A DNA stretch of 64,000 nt from CALMEH01 sp964548225 (GTDB taxonomy: Bacteria; Acidobacteriota; Blastocatellia; Pyrinomonadales; Pyrinomonadaceae), in contig CAZJQP010000008.1 in NCBI GenBank assembly GCA_964548225.1, positions 24,451-88,450 on the forward strand. Direction: 5' to 3'. Shown here in pieces: positions 26,484 through 34,803 of the stretch. The first letter of the stretch is position 1; the number at the start of each line of letters is the position of its first letter. The notes under the pieces were generated by a model, which did no database searches, was not told the DNA's origin, and was given only the letters and a program-made list of their open reading frames with translations. Position numbers and translations under genes: made by a program.

Positions 26484-26903
26484 TCAAGGTTTCGGCGGTT
26501 CTGCGCCTTCGGGAACAATCCAAATTACCGATTTATTCTCGCCGTCATCTCCGCCATTTACAAATGTGATGAGCGGTAAATTGTGCATTCGTCCTGTGCC
26601 GTGTTTTTTTCTGTCGTATAAGAAATCTACTAACCTTCTCTCAGACTTTCTAACTTCTGTTTCGCTTCCGTAACTGATGATATAAATGAAACCTCGAAGC
26701 GGTTTTTCCGCTAATTTATTCATCAATACATCTGCAATTTCCTGTAATTTCTTATCATCGGTCTTTGAATCAAATTCAAATAAAATATAAGACTCGGATT
26801 TCTCTTTTTGCGCTGAATTATCCCTATTCTGAGCAAAAGCCAATGAACTGAATACAACCAAAATCAAAAATAAAACTCGAAACATAAAAATCTTCTTCAC
26901 CAA
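26484..26903 (-). CDS. Secreted hypothetical protein
   Basis: A 139-residue protein with a signal peptide (residues 1-24, 'FRVLFLILVVFSSLAFAQ'). The mature part contains 'SYILFEFDSKTDDKKLQEIADVLMNKL' and 'GFIYIISYGSETEVRKSERRLV', reminiscent of a periplasmic OmpA-like alpha/beta fold, but I cannot assign a family. It overlaps the Uma2 gene by 7 bp. Confidence 0.75.
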   Translation of the reverse strand: MVKKIFMFRVLFLILVVFSSLAFAQNRDNSAQKEKSESYILFEFDSKTDDKKLQEIADVLMNKLAEKPLRGFIYIISYGSETEVRKSERRLVDFLYDRKKHGTGRMHNLPLITFVNGGDDGENKSVIWIVPEGAEPPKP

Positions 26904-27538
26904 ATTTCCATCAAATCTAATTCAAATCCTTGCAAAATATCTTCGCCCGAAACATTTGCGGGATTTTCCAAAATTTCAACTGTTTTGTCGGCGCGATAAA
27001 TGTGGACTCGTTTTTTCAACGGATCAATCAACCAACCGAGTCGCACTCCGTTTTCGATGTATTCGCGCATTTTTTTTTGCAAAATCGGCAAACGGTCTGA
27101 AACCGAGCGAAGTTCGATAACAAAATCGGGCGCAATGCGCGTAAATTTCCTCGTGCGTTCGATTTCTGAGAGCGCAAACCATCTTTCCTTCAAAATCCAA
27201 GCTGCTTCCGGCATCCGTTTTGCACCATTTGGCAAAGTAAATTTGGCGGACGATTCAAAACAAACTCCGGTTTTGTTTTTTTTTGACCAGAGCATAAGCT
27301 GAAAATCAAGCTCAATATTTTTTAAACTCGTGTCGGGAAAAGGCGGCGGCATAATTTCTAAATCTCCGTTGGCGTTGGTTTCGATTCTAAAATTTTCGTT
27401 GTCCGCATCAATGCGGTAAAGTTCTTCATCAGTAAATTTACGACCTTTGCGCTTAATAACGTAGAAAAGCGGTTGCGGTAATATTAACTTATCATCGCCT
27501 AATTTTATTGTTCGTTTTTTTTCGGTTACTGCTTGCAT
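26897..27538 (-). CDS. Uma2-family putative restriction-endonuclease-fold protein
   Basis: A 213-residue protein of the Uma2 (DUF820) family, a PD-(D/E)XK nuclease-like fold. Family marks are 'LEIMPPPFPDTS', 'KFTLPNGAKRMPEAAWI', 'APDFVIELRSVSD' and 'GVRLGWLIDPLKKRVHIYR'. The usual 'RSPDAAWI' is 'RMPEAAWI' here, an Asp-to-Glu change at a presumed catalytic position. Biological role of the family is unclear. Part of the eight-gene operon. Confidence 0.9.
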   Translation of the reverse strand: MQAVTEKKRTIKLGDDKLILPQPLFYVIKRKGRKFTDEELYRIDADNENFRIETNANGDLEIMPPPFPDTSLKNIELDFQLMLWSKKNKTGVCFESSAKFTLPNGAKRMPEAAWILKERWFALSEIERTRKFTRIAPDFVIELRSVSDRLPILQKKMREYIENGVRLGWLIDPLKKRVHIYRADKTVEILENPANVSGEDILQGFELDLMEIW

Positions 27539-27554
27539 AATTCGATATTTTAAC

Positions 27555-28430
27555 TCACTTTTCGATAAATGGTAAATTTTTCACCGTTGTCGTTAGTTCG
27601 CCAATTTTTAATTCTGTGCCTTCTGCCAGACATTCGTAACGAACGTAAGCCATTGCGATTGTTTTTTCGAGTTTCGGCGAAAAGGTTGATGATGTGATTT
27701 TTCCGGCGGCTTTGCCTTCGGGCGATTTTAGCTCTTGTGAGATTAAGCCTGTCGCTTCTGCTTCCGGTTCTGACAAGATTAAACCTGTTAATTGTTTGGC
27801 GATATGTCCGCGAAAATGGATGCGGGCGATGATTTCTTGTCCGATATAACAGCCTTTGTTGTAGCTGATAAGTTCGGGCAAACCGAGTTCGGGAACGATT
27901 GTTGTTTCGTTCATATCAACACCGTAAAGCGGAATTCCCTGCTCAATTCTTAAAACTTCGTAGAGTTCGTCGGTTATTTCGATTGCGTCTTTCAAATCGG
28001 TTTTGAAGTTTTCAATCGAATCTTTCGGAACAAAAACGTCGTTGCCGAAATTTATCGCATTCGTCATTCGCAATTCGTAATTCGTAATTGAAAAAAATTC
28101 GTATTTTTCCGACAAATCTTCAACAAAAAAATCGCCCGCAAACGTAAATCGAAACAGATTATTGAACACTTTTTCGTGCGTTGCTTCTTCAGTTTCAAAC
28201 AAAAATTTATCGCCTCTTCGCAAAACTCTAACAACCGCAATCAGACGACCTTTAGCATCGGGAAATGCCGCAAGCATCTGCGCGTTTTCTTCTAGTTTGG
28301 CAACATCATTGGTTATCAAACCGTTTAGAAATTGAATCGCTTCTTTGCCCGAAACTTCTAGTAATCCTCGTTTTTGTTGAAAATATCCGACTGCGCCGTT
28401 TCTAATTTTCTCGTAATTTTCTATGTTCAT
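27555..28430 (-). CDS. ygfZ: YgfZ/GcvT-like folate-binding protein
   Basis: A 291-residue GcvT-fold protein with the diagnostic tetrahydrofolate/Cys signature 'KGCYIGQEIIARIHFRGH'. YgfZ supports assembly or repair of certain Fe-S enzymes. Start chosen at ATG 28430, which overlaps the upstream stop codon as ATGA. Around residues 113-123 ('SITNYELRMTN') the protein is encoded by a 7-bp-period DNA array (28063-28090) that looks inserted in a loop. Second gene of the operon. Confidence 0.92.
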   Translation of the reverse strand: MNIENYEKIRNGAVGYFQQKRGLLEVSGKEAIQFLNGLITNDVAKLEENAQMLAAFPDAKGRLIAVVRVLRRGDKFLFETEEATHEKVFNNLFRFTFAGDFFVEDLSEKYEFFSITNYELRMTNAINFGNDVFVPKDSIENFKTDLKDAIEITDELYEVLRIEQGIPLYGVDMNETTIVPELGLPELISYNKGCYIGQEIIARIHFRGHIAKQLTGLILSEPEAEATGLISQELKSPEGKAAGKITSSTFSPKLEKTIAMAYVRYECLAEGTELKIGELTTTVKNLPFIEK

Positions 28431-28795
28431 TTGTAATAATTTTCTTCTAAAAATGTGATCCAAAACCGCTCGAAAAATCCGGCGATAGCTTTACCTTTCA
28501 TAACCAGAATCGGGCGTTGCAAAAATGTGTATTCTTCCGTCATCAAATCGAGCATTTCATCTTCGGAAAGATTTTTTTCTTTTAAATTCATTTCACGATA
28601 TTTGACGGCACGGCGCGAAAATAATTCATTTACGCCGCCGAGAAGTTTTGCCAAATCTTCAATTTCACTACGCGACAAAGGATTCTCTTTAATATCGCGC
28701 AGTTCGTAATCTAAAATGTCGTGCCGTTCGATATAATTTTTTGCTTTTTTGCACGTCGAACAACCCGACATCCAATAAAATGTTGCTTTTTCCAT
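28427..28795 (-). CDS. ArsC/Spx-family thioredoxin-fold protein
   Basis: A 122-residue protein with the redox motif 'GCSTCKKAKNYIE' (CxxC, residues 11-14) and the family's 'NPLSRSEIEDLAKLLG' and 'FLQRPILVMKGKAIAGF'. Arsenate reductases and Spx regulators share this fold. No arsenic genes are nearby, so a redox or regulatory function is as likely as arsenate reduction. First gene of the eight-gene operon that also carries YpdA. Confidence 0.88.
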   Translation of the reverse strand: MEKATFYWMSGCSTCKKAKNYIERHDILDYELRDIKENPLSRSEIEDLAKLLGGVNELFSRRAVKYREMNLKEKNLSEDEMLDLMTEEYTFLQRPILVMKGKAIAGFFERFWITFLEENYYK

Positions 28796-28830
28796 ACATT
28801 TATAAGTCTATCTTGTTTTTTCATCACAAG

Positions 28831-28866
28831 AAAAAGGCGTGAAGAAAAAATCTCCACGCCTTTTTT
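28831..28866 (-). terminator. Intrinsic terminator of the lipoprotein gene
   Basis: Stem AAAAAGGCGTG / CACGCCTTTTT with T-runs on both sides. On the minus strand it follows the lipoprotein gene and precedes the eight-gene operon. Confidence 0.85.
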
Positions 28867-28885
28867 AGTTTTTAGTTTTTAGCTT

Positions 28886-29602
28886 TTAGTTATTGCCGCT
28901 TGCGCCGCCCGAATACATTTCAAAACTGCCCCAAATCATATCCATTGTGGCTTTGTTTTTTTCGTAATCAGCCGCCGATGAACGGACAATCATTACATAA
29001 TTGTCGGTTACGTCAGTTGCTACCAAAACTTTCAGATTCGATTTCGTGCCGTCTTTGCTTTCTGATGTTCCATCAGCCACTGCGTAATCATCGCTTTCGC
29101 CTTTGAGTTCACCGGTTTTGATTGTTTCGCCCATCGCGTTCAGAGATTTTTCTGCACGGTCGAGCAAATCTTCTTTCGTCAATTTTGCATCTTTGAAGGC
29201 ATAAACGATAACTGTAACTTTCTGAGGCGTTTCAGCCGAAAAATAATCTACGCCATTGTCGGTTCTACCAGATTCGCCTTCTTGTGAACCTGCAGGAAGC
29301 GAAAAACCATATCCTTTTGCATCATCCGAATAATAAGTCCATTCAGCCGGAACGGTCGGTGCGTTCGGTTGTTTTTTGGTGTCTTTCGGCTTTTCAGCTT
29401 TCTCATCTTTGATTTCTTTTTTGGTAGATGCAGCTGTATTGTTCGTGGCATTGTTCGCCGCGTTTGCCGGTTTGTTGGTTGCGTTGTTTGCTGCATTTGC
29501 AGGTTTATTTGCCGAGTTGCCGTTGGTCGAAAATTCAAAACTGCAAGCTGACAAGCCGAAAGCCGCACCGATAATCATTGTTAAAATTGTTATTTTTTTC
29601 AT
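28886..29602 (-). CDS. Lipoprotein with Asn/Ala-rich linker
   Basis: A 238-residue lipoprotein: signal peptide with lipobox 'LSAC' (Cys20), then an Asn/Ala-rich repeat linker ('NKPANAANNAT' repeated) and a Lys/Asp/Glu stretch to about residue 80. The C-terminal domain ('GYGFSLPAGSQEGESGRTDNG', 'YAFKDAKLTKEDLLDRAEKSL') resembles PsbP/LolA-like surface lipoproteins, but assignment is uncertain. Its stop codon overlaps a TTTTTAG heptamer array (28862-28889). Confidence 0.82.
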   Translation of the reverse strand: MKKITILTMIIGAAFGLSACSFEFSTNGNSANKPANAANNATNKPANAANNATNNTAASTKKEIKDEKAEKPKDTKKQPNAPTVPAEWTYYSDDAKGYGFSLPAGSQEGESGRTDNGVDYFSAETPQKVTVIVYAFKDAKLTKEDLLDRAEKSLNAMGETIKTGELKGESDDYAVADGTSESKDGTKSNLKVLVATDVTDNYVMIVRSSAADYEKNKATMDMIWGSFEMYSGGASGNN

Positions 29603-29815
29603 CTGTCTCCTGTTTTCTTCTTAAATTTATAGAATTTGTGAACATCCAACTAAAAAACTTCTGATGTTCGATTGGGATATTATTTCCTTATACTACCTTT
29701 AACGACAAAGAAATCAAAATCGGGTCATATTTTTTTTTACAGTCGAAAAAAAACTAATTCTGTCAGCGATTTTGTCTATTTTGCCGCAAATTGTATAAAA
29801 TGAAGTTTTACTTTT

Positions 29816-30898
29816 ATGAGCCAAATATCAGAACAGACAATTTTAGAATCACTAAAACAAATTATTGACCCCGATTTACGCAAAGACATCGTAACTTTGG
29901 GATTCGTCCGCGATGTTGTAATTTCCGGCGGCGACGTTTCGTTCCGCATCGTTTTAACTACACCTGCTTGTCCTGTCAAAGAACAGATGGAAACACAGGC
30001 AATTGAAATAGTCTCCGCGCTCGAAGGCGTTGAAAACGTGAAAGTTACGATGGACGCGGAAGTTCCGCAAGGTCGCGGACTTTCCGGCAATCTGACGCTT
30101 CCAAACGTCAAAAATATTATCGCCGTTTCGAGCGGCAAAGGCGGTGTCGGCAAATCAACCGTTGCCGTAAATCTGGCAGTTTCTTTAGCTTTAGACGGTG
30201 CGAAAGTCGGTTTGATGGACGCAGATGTTTATGGTCCGAATGTTCCTTTAATGCTCGGCACCGGTTTTGAACAACCAAAGGTTTTTAATAATAAAATCAT
30301 TCCGATTGAAGCGCACGGTGTAAAGATGATTTCGATGGCGGTTCTTGCGCCTGAAGACAAACCGATGATTCTGCGCGGTCCGATGCTTCACGGTGTTGTT
30401 CGACAATTTCTCACTGATGTTAATTGGGGCGAACTCGATTATTTAGTTGTTGATATGCCACCCGGAACGGGCGATGTTCAATTATCACTTGCCCAACTCG
30501 TTCCGGTTCAAGGTGCGGTTTTGGTAACGACTCCGCAATCTGTTTCAATCGCCGATGTGCGCCGCGCTCTGAAAATGTTTGAAACTGTTGCTGTTCCGGT
30601 GCTTGGCGTGATTGAAAATATGTCCTATTTCATCCCACCCGATATGCCCGAAAAACGCTACAATATTTTCGGAGAAAACGGCGGCAAAAATCTTGCAGAA
30701 GAATACAAAGTGCCGTTTTTGGGCGAAGTTCCGCTCGGAATCGAAGTCCGCGAAGCCGGCGACAAAGGCGTTCCCGTCGTCATCAGCGAACCGGATTCAC
30801 CGCAAGCCAAAGCGTTTCGTTCGGTTGCTGAAGAAGTTGCCCGTCAAGTTTCCATCGAAGCAATGAAGCCGGAACTTGTCATCATTAACAGAGCGTAA
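29816..30898 (+). CDS. Mrp/ApbC-family Fe-S cluster carrier ATPase
   Basis: A 360-residue protein. An N-terminal MIP18/DUF59 domain (residues 1-90, with 'TTPACPVKEQ') is followed by a P-loop ATPase (deviant Walker A 'SSGKGGVGKSTVAVNLA' near residue 103, 'DADVYGPNVPLML', 'DMPPGTGDVQLSLAQ'). It loads Fe-S clusters into apoproteins in the cytoplasm. The CxxC that usually follows 'ENMSYF' is absent (here 'IPPDMPEKRYNIFG'), so cluster binding at the dimer interface must differ. Monocistronic. Confidence 0.92.
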   Translation: MSQISEQTILESLKQIIDPDLRKDIVTLGFVRDVVISGGDVSFRIVLTTPACPVKEQMETQAIEIVSALEGVENVKVTMDAEVPQGRGLSGNLTLPNVKNIIAVSSGKGGVGKSTVAVNLAVSLALDGAKVGLMDADVYGPNVPLMLGTGFEQPKVFNNKIIPIEAHGVKMISMAVLAPEDKPMILRGPMLHGVVRQFLTDVNWGELDYLVVDMPPGTGDVQLSLAQLVPVQGAVLVTTPQSVSIADVRRALKMFETVAVPVLGVIENMSYFIPPDMPEKRYNIFGENGGKNLAEEYKVPFLGEVPLGIEVREAGDKGVPVVISEPDSPQAKAFRSVAEEVARQVSIEAMKPELVIINRA

Positions 30899-30919
30899 TT
30901 TGAACAATCAAAGTTTGAT

Positions 30920-31048
30920 ATGCTAAAGCATTTACTCAAATTGAATCGTGAATATCAAAATGCAAAAGAAGCGGCATTTGAGCAGACTGTAAATGCTATT
31001 GAATCAAAACCGGCTTATTTTTTTCCGTATTGTTCACAGCACTTTTAA
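30920..31048 (+). CDS. Possible 42-residue peptide or gene remnant
   Basis: Short open frame starting 'MLKHLLKLNREYQNAKEAAFEQ', 21 bp after the Mrp gene. No ribosome binding site or family seen. It could be a remnant, because the DNA next to it (from 31082) is a duplicated fragment. Confidence 0.25.
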   Translation: MLKHLLKLNREYQNAKEAAFEQTVNAIESKPAYFFPYCSQHF

Positions 31049-31082
31049 TTTTGGAATGGTTCTATACCGTTTTAATTCCCGC

Positions 31083-31145
31083 AAGGAAGTTTCGCTTTGT
31101 TACACGAGTGTTCACGGCGAACTTTGCGAAGGAATTGAGCTTTAG
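31083..31145 (+). pseudogene. 3' fragment of a cysteine dioxygenase gene
   Basis: Encodes 'KEVSLCYTSVHGELCEGIEL' and a stop, the same as the C-terminus of the intact gene at 44571-45140. Nothing upstream matches the rest of the enzyme, so it is a non-functional tail carried with the duplication. Confidence 0.92.
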
Positions 31146-31175
31146 CGGCTTTTTTGCGCTATTTTGTAATCAAAG

Positions 31176-31448
31176 ACCTTCCTGACGAACATTCAGGACT
31201 TCCTGACGAACATTCAGGACTTCCTGACAAACATTCAGGACTTCCTGACAAACATTCAGGACTTCCTGACGAAGTTTCAGGAACTCCTGACGAAGTTTCA
31301 GGAGGTTCTGACAAACTTTCAGGAAGTCCTGATGAAGTTTCGGGAAGTTCTGATGAACATTCAGGAAGTCCTGATGAAGTTTCGGGAAGTTCTGACGAAC
31401 ATTCAGGAAGTCCTGACGAATATTCAGGAAGTCCTGATAAACATTCAG
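31176..31448. repeat. 21-bp tandem array, 13 units
   Basis: Thirteen exact-length units with palindromic core TCCTGACGAACATTCAGGA (variants in the middle and the linker). Each can fold as a hairpin. A through-frame (31154-31468) would read 'SGLPDEH' style heptapeptides, but it starts at a TTG without ribosome binding site. Confidence 0.93.
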
Positions 31449-31484
31449 GACGAGTAAAAATGGCTTGAAGATGCTATTTTGCGT

Positions 31485-31524
31485 AAAAAAAAAGGTTCTA
31501 AGAACTTTCTTAGAACCTTTTTTA
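31485..31524 (+). terminator. Terminator hairpin behind the array
   Basis: Stem AAGGTTCTAAGAA / TTCTTAGAACC (loop CT or similar) with A-run before and T-run after. Duplicated at 44236-44274. Confidence 0.85.
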
Positions 31525-31532
31525 AAACTCAA

Positions 31533-31821
31533 CGGGTTTGAGAGTTTGCATAGTAAATTCGGATTTTATCCGCTTGTTGTTTGCGACATCTTATTTTTCC
31601 TTCTTGTTGATTTCTAAAGTTATTTTTAAGCCGTCTCAAGAAGAGTCATCGGACGATACGAGTTTATTTGCCTTATTTTCGGCGTGTAATCGAAAGTTTA
31701 TGCGAAGGTTCATAACACTTTGGCTAAGTCTGTTTCATACTCTGATTGTAACTTTTTATTTAATTAACAAAGATTTGAGTATTATATAATTTGGAGCGAC
31801 AGAGGAGCAATCGAACAATTT
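31533..31821. other. Gap with no supported gene
   Basis: About 290 bp downstream of the duplicated block, AT-rich. An open frame of 83 codons (31538-31789) has no ribosome binding site or recognisable features, so it is not called. Confidence 0.6.
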
Positions 31822-34656
31822 TTAATTTACCTTCGCATTGCACTTTTCGATTTTCTTCCTAACTTCATTGGGCTTTTTCGCGTCCGATTCGAGAATCGTA
31901 TTTTCGCGCTGTAAATCCTGCCAGATTGCCAGACTTTGTTCGTAGCGGCTTTTCGCCTGTTGTTTGTCCTGCGGAAAATAAAAATCCCCCAGACTTTCAT
32001 AAAGTTTCGCCGAAATCGGACGGTCTTGCGCCGTGTCTTGTTTGTTCGCGGCGAGTTTTTCGCGGATTTCCAAGCCTTTCAGATAAATTTTCAGTGCGTC
32101 CGCACGGTTGCCGAGCTTCAACGAAGTATCGCCGATTTTCAGATAACTTTCCGACAGATTGCTCATCGCCGTCGTGTTGGTCGGGTCGGCGTTGGCGTTT
32201 GTCTCTTCGATTTCGGTGGCTTTTTTGAAATAATTCAAAGCCTCGCGCAAATTGCCGCTTTTTTCCAACATTTCGGCGTAATGATAATAAGCCACGCTCA
32301 AATCGTTTCGAGATTCCGAACTTTCGGGATTGGCTGAAACGGCTTGTTCGCAAAATTCGACGGTTTTGCGCTCGCTCGCCAGAGCTTCGTTCATTTTCCC
32401 AAGTCCCGAATAATTCAGCGCAATTTTGTGCAAATCAACCTGCACATCGCGCCGCGCCAGAGCATTGTTCGGGTCTGCCGCGAGAGTTTTTTCGTCCGCT
32501 GCGAGTGATTTTTGCTGAATGTCCAAAGCCTCGCTATATTTGCCCAATTTGAACAAAACATCGCCGATGCGCCCGAAAGCCGAGAGCGCGGCACGGTTTG
32601 AATCGGTGTCGTTTTCGATGACGAGCGGTTGCAAAATCGCGTAAGCATTGCGCTGTGTTTCCAACGCTTTGTCCAAATCGCCCGATTCTTCGAGCGCATC
32701 GCCGAGCAAAACGCTGTTTTTCCCGAATTCGCGTTTGAGGTCGAGGTCATCCGCATTTTGGGCAATAAGTTCGTTCAAAATAGAATGACTTTTGCGGAAA
32801 TTTTCAATTGCTTCGGGGAGTTTGCCGCTTATTGACAGCGCGACTGCAAACCGTGTGTGCAAAGTCGCCAAATCGCGTCTTGCCGTCGGCATCGAATCTA
32901 ATATTGCAAACGCTTTGCCGTAATTTTCGAGTGCGGTGGGAACATCGTCCGTAACTTGTGATAGATGCCCGACCATCTGATAACTGCGCGATAAATCGAG
33001 TTTGAGTTGCTCGTTGCCCGAATCTTTTTCAAATAATTTTTGACGGATGACGAGCGATTTTCTAAAACTTTCCAGCCCGCCGCCGTAATCCCCAAGACTC
33101 GATTTTGACGGTGCGCCCTGCACTTCGCCGACTTTAAAATATGCCGTTGCAAGCTCGCTCTGCAATGAAGCATCGTCAATATTTTCCGCCGCCAAATTAT
33201 CCAAATAAAGTAGTGCGTCTTTAACCATTTTTTCGCGCAAAGGCGTTGAGCCGGGCAGTCTTGCAATACCATCGTGATATTCAAACAAAATTGTGTTGGC
33301 AAGTTGGCGAACTTCCCGAAAACGCTGTTCGGCTTTGGCTTGTTCGCGGCGGGCAACAACCGATTGCCAAGCCGTAACCGCCGTCGCCGCAAAAAGCGTC
33401 AAAACAATCAAACTGCCCGCAAAAACTCCGGCGCGATGCCGTTTGACAAATTTTCCGACGCGATAAGAAACCGTGTCCGCTGTCGCCGAAACCGGCAAGC
33501 CGACGAGATGCCGCCGAATGTCTTCCGAAAATTCTTGAACAGATTGATAACGCCTTTCGGGTTCTTTTCTTAGGGCTTTTAAGATAATATTGTCTAAATC
33601 TCCCTTCAAATTGCGTGCGGGTTTCGGTTTGCTGATTGTTTGTTGTTCTGATGTTCTTGAATTTCGATTTTCATCTGTGGCTTTGGAATTTTTCTTGAAC
33701 CTGTAATCCGCAATTCGCAATCTGCAATCACTTGGCTTTACAGGTTCTGCTGACAAAATAATCTGTGAAACTTCTTCGGGAAGACGGCTTTCGATTTTAT
33801 ACGGACGTTCGCCCGTGAGAAGTTCATACAAAACTACGCCGAGCGAATAAACATCGCTTGCCGTCGTTATCGGCAAACCGCGAACTTGTTCGGGCGAAGC
33901 ATATTCAGGAGTCATTATGCGAAACATCGTCGCGGTCGCTTCTTCTGTTTCGAGCGACCAATCGGGATGCAGAAGTTTGGCAATGCCGAAATCCAACAAT
34001 TTTGGATTTCCGTCCGTTGTTACAAGAATATTTGAAGGTTTGATGTCGCGGTGAACGACCAGATTTTGATGGGCGTATGAAACAGCGGAACAAATGTTTC
34101 GAAAGAGTTCGAGGCGTTCTTCGATACTGAAATTATGCAAATCGCAATATTTTGTAACTGGCAACCCCTCGATGTATTCCATCACCAAATACGGCAAACC
34201 ATCCGCAGTCGAGCCGCCGTCAAGCAGATTTGCAATGTTCGGATTTTCGAGTGACGCGAGAATTTTGCGTTCCATCACAAAACGCTTCAAAACCAAATTG
34301 GTGTCCATTCCACGCTTTATCAACTTTATCGCTACTTTTTTATCGAAAGTTTCGTCCGAACGTGAAGCCAGATAAACTGTTCCCATTCCGCCCGCGCCGA
34401 TTTCCTTCAAGATTTTATAATCGTCAATCTGTGTGCCGACATAAAAATCCGTTTCGTCTTCTTCTTTAAAACCGACATCAACAAATGCCGATTCGACGAT
34501 AAAATTCTCCGCGCTTTCGTCTGCTTTGAGCAGGTTTTTTACTTTTTCGACGGTGATTTCGTCATAATTTTCAAAAAACTTCGCACGTTCAGATTCGGGC
34601 AAATCAATCGCCTCGTTAAAAATCTCCTTGATTTTTTGCCATTCGTTCGGGTTCAT
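31822..34656 (-). CDS. Membrane Ser/Thr protein kinase with periplasmic TPR region
   Basis: A 944-residue Hanks-type kinase. The kinase domain (about 75-395) shows 'EIGAGGMGTVYLA', the VAIK lysine, catalytic 'VHRDIKPSNIL' and 'LLDFGIAKLL'. One membrane helix at about 424-445 ('GVFAGSLIVLTLFAATAV') is followed by about ten TPR-like repeats to the end. About 40 residues in the kinase C-lobe ('CRLRIADYRFKK' and following) are unlike the family, and their start is encoded by a heptamer array (33703-33730). The gene lies downstream of the ECF sigma gene and has its own copy of the shared ECF-type promoter only 8 bp before the ATG; no ribosome binding site is visible. Confidence 0.93.
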   Translation of the reverse strand: MNPNEWQKIKEIFNEAIDLPESERAKFFENYDEITVEKVKNLLKADESAENFIVESAFVDVGFKEEDETDFYVGTQIDDYKILKEIGAGGMGTVYLASRSDETFDKKVAIKLIKRGMDTNLVLKRFVMERKILASLENPNIANLLDGGSTADGLPYLVMEYIEGLPVTKYCDLHNFSIEERLELFRNICSAVSYAHQNLVVHRDIKPSNILVTTDGNPKLLDFGIAKLLHPDWSLETEEATATMFRIMTPEYASPEQVRGLPITTASDVYSLGVVLYELLTGERPYKIESRLPEEVSQIILSAEPVKPSDCRLRIADYRFKKNSKATDENRNSRTSEQQTISKPKPARNLKGDLDNIILKALRKEPERRYQSVQEFSEDIRRHLVGLPVSATADTVSYRVGKFVKRHRAGVFAGSLIVLTLFAATAVTAWQSVVARREQAKAEQRFREVRQLANTILFEYHDGIARLPGSTPLREKMVKDALLYLDNLAAENIDDASLQSELATAYFKVGEVQGAPSKSSLGDYGGGLESFRKSLVIRQKLFEKDSGNEQLKLDLSRSYQMVGHLSQVTDDVPTALENYGKAFAILDSMPTARRDLATLHTRFAVALSISGKLPEAIENFRKSHSILNELIAQNADDLDLKREFGKNSVLLGDALEESGDLDKALETQRNAYAILQPLVIENDTDSNRAALSAFGRIGDVLFKLGKYSEALDIQQKSLAADEKTLAADPNNALARRDVQVDLHKIALNYSGLGKMNEALASERKTVEFCEQAVSANPESSESRNDLSVAYYHYAEMLEKSGNLREALNYFKKATEIEETNANADPTNTTAMSNLSESYLKIGDTSLKLGNRADALKIYLKGLEIREKLAANKQDTAQDRPISAKLYESLGDFYFPQDKQQAKSRYEQSLAIWQDLQRENTILESDAKKPNEVRKKIEKCNAKVN

Positions 34657-34664
34657 ATTTATAC

Positions 34665-34702
34665 CTGAACATTACGCGCAAAATTTGTGAGAATCGGCTC
34701 AA
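34665..34702 (-). promoter_or_regulatory. Putative ECF-sigma promoter, copy A (kinase gene)
   Basis: On the minus strand: TTGAGCCGATT-N9-TTTGCGCGTAATGTTCAG. Two more copies with identical spacing lie at 35414 and 36989 on the plus strand. GAGCCG and GCGTAAT would be the -35 and -10 boxes, 17 bp apart. The putative start of transcription would lie close to the ATG, implying a nearly leaderless mRNA. Confidence 0.75.
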
Positions 34703-34717
34703 TTAACGATTTTTTTT

Positions 34718-34784
34718 AACGCAAAGACGCAAAGACGCAAAGACGCAAAGATTTTTTTATTGCTTTCCTTTGCGTCTTTGCGTT
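34718..34784. repeat. 8-bp-period array with inverted partner
   Basis: ACGCAAAG repeated four times (34719-34750), then CTTTGCGTCTTTGCGTT in inverse orientation. Can form a hairpin in the gap between the sigma factor gene and the kinase gene. Period is 8, unlike the heptamer arrays. Confidence 0.85.
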
Positions 34785-34803
34785 AAAAATCTCTTGTAAA
34801 AAA

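Larger units (their letters stand above)
31082..31532. repeat. Inverted duplicate of the cysteine dioxygenase 3' region
   Basis: This block repeats 44228-44634 in opposite orientation. It contains the last 21 codons of the cysteine dioxygenase gene, the same spacer, a 21-bp-unit array and the same terminator hairpin. The array has 13 units here against 11 at the other copy; the flanks match almost base for base. Confidence 0.93.

Noticed and set aside
28427..28795. Arsenate reductase in an ars operon
   Set aside because: No arsenite exporter or ArsR nearby; sequence fits the wider ArsC/Spx family.
31154..31468. Protein-coding gene of 'PDEHSG' repeats
   Set aside because: The frame starts with TTG without ribosome binding site and lies within a duplicated array; open frames occur on the other strand as well, as expected of a 21-bp period without stops.
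31538..31789. 83-residue gene
   Set aside because: No ribosome binding site, no recognisable features, in a repeat-rich gap.
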